Source: CAVVEC01 sp963770485 (GTDB lineage Bacteria > Acidobacteriota > Terriglobia > Terriglobales > Acidobacteriaceae). Taken from it: 64,000 bases of DNA. Below the pieces are notes generated by a model. That model was not told the DNA's origin and did no database searches. It saw only the letters and a program-made list of their open reading frames with translations. Position numbers and translations under genes: made by a program. Location: the NCBI GenBank assembly GCA_963770485.1, contig CAVYPX010000017.1:124001-188000 (forward strand), written 5' to 3'. Positions 62,664 through 64,000 of this stretch are shown piece after piece. How positions within the stretch are numbered: position 1 is the first letter of the stretch; each line of letters opens with the position of its first letter.

Positions 62664-64000
62664 TGCGCGCCTCCTTGGTTCGCCTCGGTCGCCGCAGGGG
62701 CGGCGGTTTCGATGATTCCCACCGTGCGATTCGCGGAAACAAAAGTCTGTTTAGCGACGCGGCGAATGTCCGCCTTGCTGACCTTATCGATCCGATCCAC
62801 CTGCCGGAACAGTTCGCGCCAATCGTCGTAGCGCGCCTGGTTGATCCCGAGTTGAAATGCCAGCCCTTCATTGCTGCCCAGGCCGCGAATCAGGTTGGCC
62901 TTGGCCCGCGTCTTGATCATCTTCAGTTCCTCATCGCTGATGTCTTCTTTCTTGATCCGTTCAATTTCGGCATGAATAGCCTCCGCCATTTCCTCTGGCT
63001 TGTGACCGGGAAGAGGGAAGGCATAGAAAGCAAAAAGATGTGGATATTTGGTTCCCGGCAAGCCGGTGAATCCGGCTGAGTCGGACGCGATTCTTTTGTC
63101 CCGTACCAGCGCCCGATACAATCGCGAGGTTCGACCGCTCGACATCAAGTCGGCGATCGCGTCGTATACCGCATCGTCTGGACTGCGATAGTCCGGCCGG
63201 TGATATCCCTCAAGATAAAGCGGTTGCGACATCTCCTGCAGTACGACTCGACGCTCGGAGTTCTGTGGCGGCTCAGTCGTAGTTCTCTCGTCCGGCTTTT
63301 CGTGGGAGGGAATGCGACCAAAATATTTCTCGATAATCGGCATGGCCTCTGGCGCCTTCACATCTCCCACCACCGTTACCACCATGTTTGACGGAATGTA
63401 GTACTTATCGAAAAATTTCTGCGCGTCGGTTGCCGAGAAGGAGTTCAGATCCGACATCCAGCCAATGGTTGGACGATGATATTCATGGGCCTGGTAGGCA
63501 GCCGTGGTGAACTGCTCGAGCAACCGCCCGATGGGATTGCTGTCAGTGCGCATGCGGCGTTCCTCGATCACCACGTTCCGTTCCTTGTAGAACTCTCGCA
63601 TCACGGGGTGCATGAAACGCTCAGATTCGAGATACGCCCATAGCTCCAGGCGGTTTTCCGGCAGGGAATAGAAGTAGTTGGTTTCGTCCAGGTTGGTGGA
63701 GGCGTTCAGATCTTCGCCGCCATTGCGTTCAACCAGTTCACCGAACTGGTTGGGGATCACGTACTGGTTTGCATCTTTGGTGGAATTCTGCCAGGCCGCT
63801 TCCAGTTGTTTGAGCTTTTGTTCGTCGCGGCCCACGGGCTTGTCGCGCTCTTCGATGTAGGCGGCATAGTCTTTCTCGACTGTCTCCAGGGCGGCCTTTT
63901 CGGCGGGGTAATTCTTGGTGCCAATCTTGTCGGTCCCCTTGAAGGCCATGTGTTCGAACATATGCGCCAGGCCGGTTTTGCCGAGGGGATCCTGCGCCGA
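62660..64000 (-). CDS. M16 family zinc peptidase, catalytic subunit (5' end beyond window)
   Basis: Reading frame open to the right edge, 447 codons inside the window. The zinc-binding motif is complete: LAHMFEHMAFKGT (HxxEH), with the distal Glu region NVVIEERRMRTDSNPIGRLL. Substrate cleft segment FYAFPLPGHKPEEMAEAIHA. N-terminal signal sequence lies outside. Partner of the non-catalytic gene that follows; together a periplasmic M16B-type heterodimer (inference). Confidence 0.92.
   Translation of the reverse strand, partial: SAQDPLGKTGLAHMFEHMAFKGTDKIGTKNYPAEKAALETVEKDYAAYIEERDKPVGRDEQKLKQLEAAWQNSTKDANQYVIPNQFGELVERNGGEDLNASTNLDETNYFYSLPENRLELWAYLESERFMHPVMREFYKERNVVIEERRMRTDSNPIGRLLEQFTTAAYQAHEYHRPTIGWMSDLNSFSATDAQKFFDKYYIPSNMVVTVVGDVKAPEAMPIIEKYFGRIPSHEKPDERTTTEPPQNSERRVVLQEMSQPLYLEGYHRPDYRSPDDAVYDAIADLMSSGRTSRLYRALVRDKRIASDSAGFTGLPGTKYPHLFAFYAFPLPGHKPEEMAEAIHAEIERIKKEDISDEELKMIKTRAKANLIRGLGSNEGLAFQLGINQARYDDWRELFRQVDRIDKVSKADIRRVAKQTFVSANRTVGIIETAAPAATEANQGGAQ

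Noticed and set aside
1..64000. CRISPR array, insertion sequences or prophage
   Set aside because: No regularly spaced direct repeats, no transposase and no phage structural genes were seen; the dispersed palindromes are irregularly placed.

Overview
The window looks like chromosomal DNA of an Acidobacteriota bacterium (Terriglobia/Koribacter-like). This is inferred from gene style, not from a marker gene: high G+C, long secreted repeat proteins of the Gloeo/Verruco (TIGR03803) type, many SpoIIE-type phosphatases and PilZ/GAF sensors, type IV pilus genes in the fimT-pilV-pilW-pilX order, and many copies of a short dispersed palindromic repeat of the GTCATCCTGAGC type. No rRNA, phage module, insertion sequence or CRISPR array was seen. 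The one RNA gene is tRNA-Leu(UAG).

Layout. 1-4.7 kb: minor pilin operon on the minus strand (fimT, pilV, pilW, pilX, running off the left edge). 5-6.7 kb: a zinc-ribbon membrane protein and a receiver protein with two PilZ domains. 6.8-9.4 kb: a 5'-truncated phosphoesterase and a repeat protein. 9.7-13.5 kb: UDP-glucose dehydrogenase, UDP-xylose synthase and an MFS transporter. 13.7-18.9 kb: di-haem peroxidase, a large HAF/Gloeo-Verruco repeat protein and a GAF-TonB fusion. 19.1-24.9 kb: an unusual block in which two LuxR-type regulators with degenerate receivers flank an ExeA-like ATPase and a NACHT NTPase, with a perfect parS-like palindrome. 25.3-31 kb: L-2-hydroxyglutarate oxidase and a 1420-residue secreted propeller/Ig-like protein. 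31.2-33.9 kb: small HTH-like protein and modBC. 34.2-39.6 kb: secreted protein, TPR lipoprotein, GT39-type glycosyltransferase, DUF3467 protein. 39.8-41.1 kb: tRNA-Leu with a duplicated 3' end, small membrane protein, erpA.

41.2-49.2 kb: type IV pilus / type II secretion core (lolA, pilC, pilB, pilM, pilN, pilO, pilP-like, pseudopilin), interrupted by a 422-bp repeat-bearing gap. 49.3-49.9 kb: BrnT/BrnA toxin-antitoxin pair whose toxin gene is frameshifted in a homopolymer. 50-54 kb: methyltransferase, then an ABC exporter-TPR-GNAT operon. 54.3-55.7 kb: two tandem major-pilin-like genes, each with a candidate sigma-54 promoter and its own terminator. 56-61 kb: two SpoIIE phosphatases and a radical SAM protein. 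61.2-64 kb: an M16 protease pair, with the catalytic subunit running off the right edge.

Most genes are on the minus strand. The pilus themes (minor pilins, core machine, major pilins, PilZ receiver) are spread across the window, and no secretin, PilT or PilSR is present. The most unusual block is 19-25 kb. It may be a NACHT-type defence locus with dedicated regulators, but no defence function is shown by the sequence alone.
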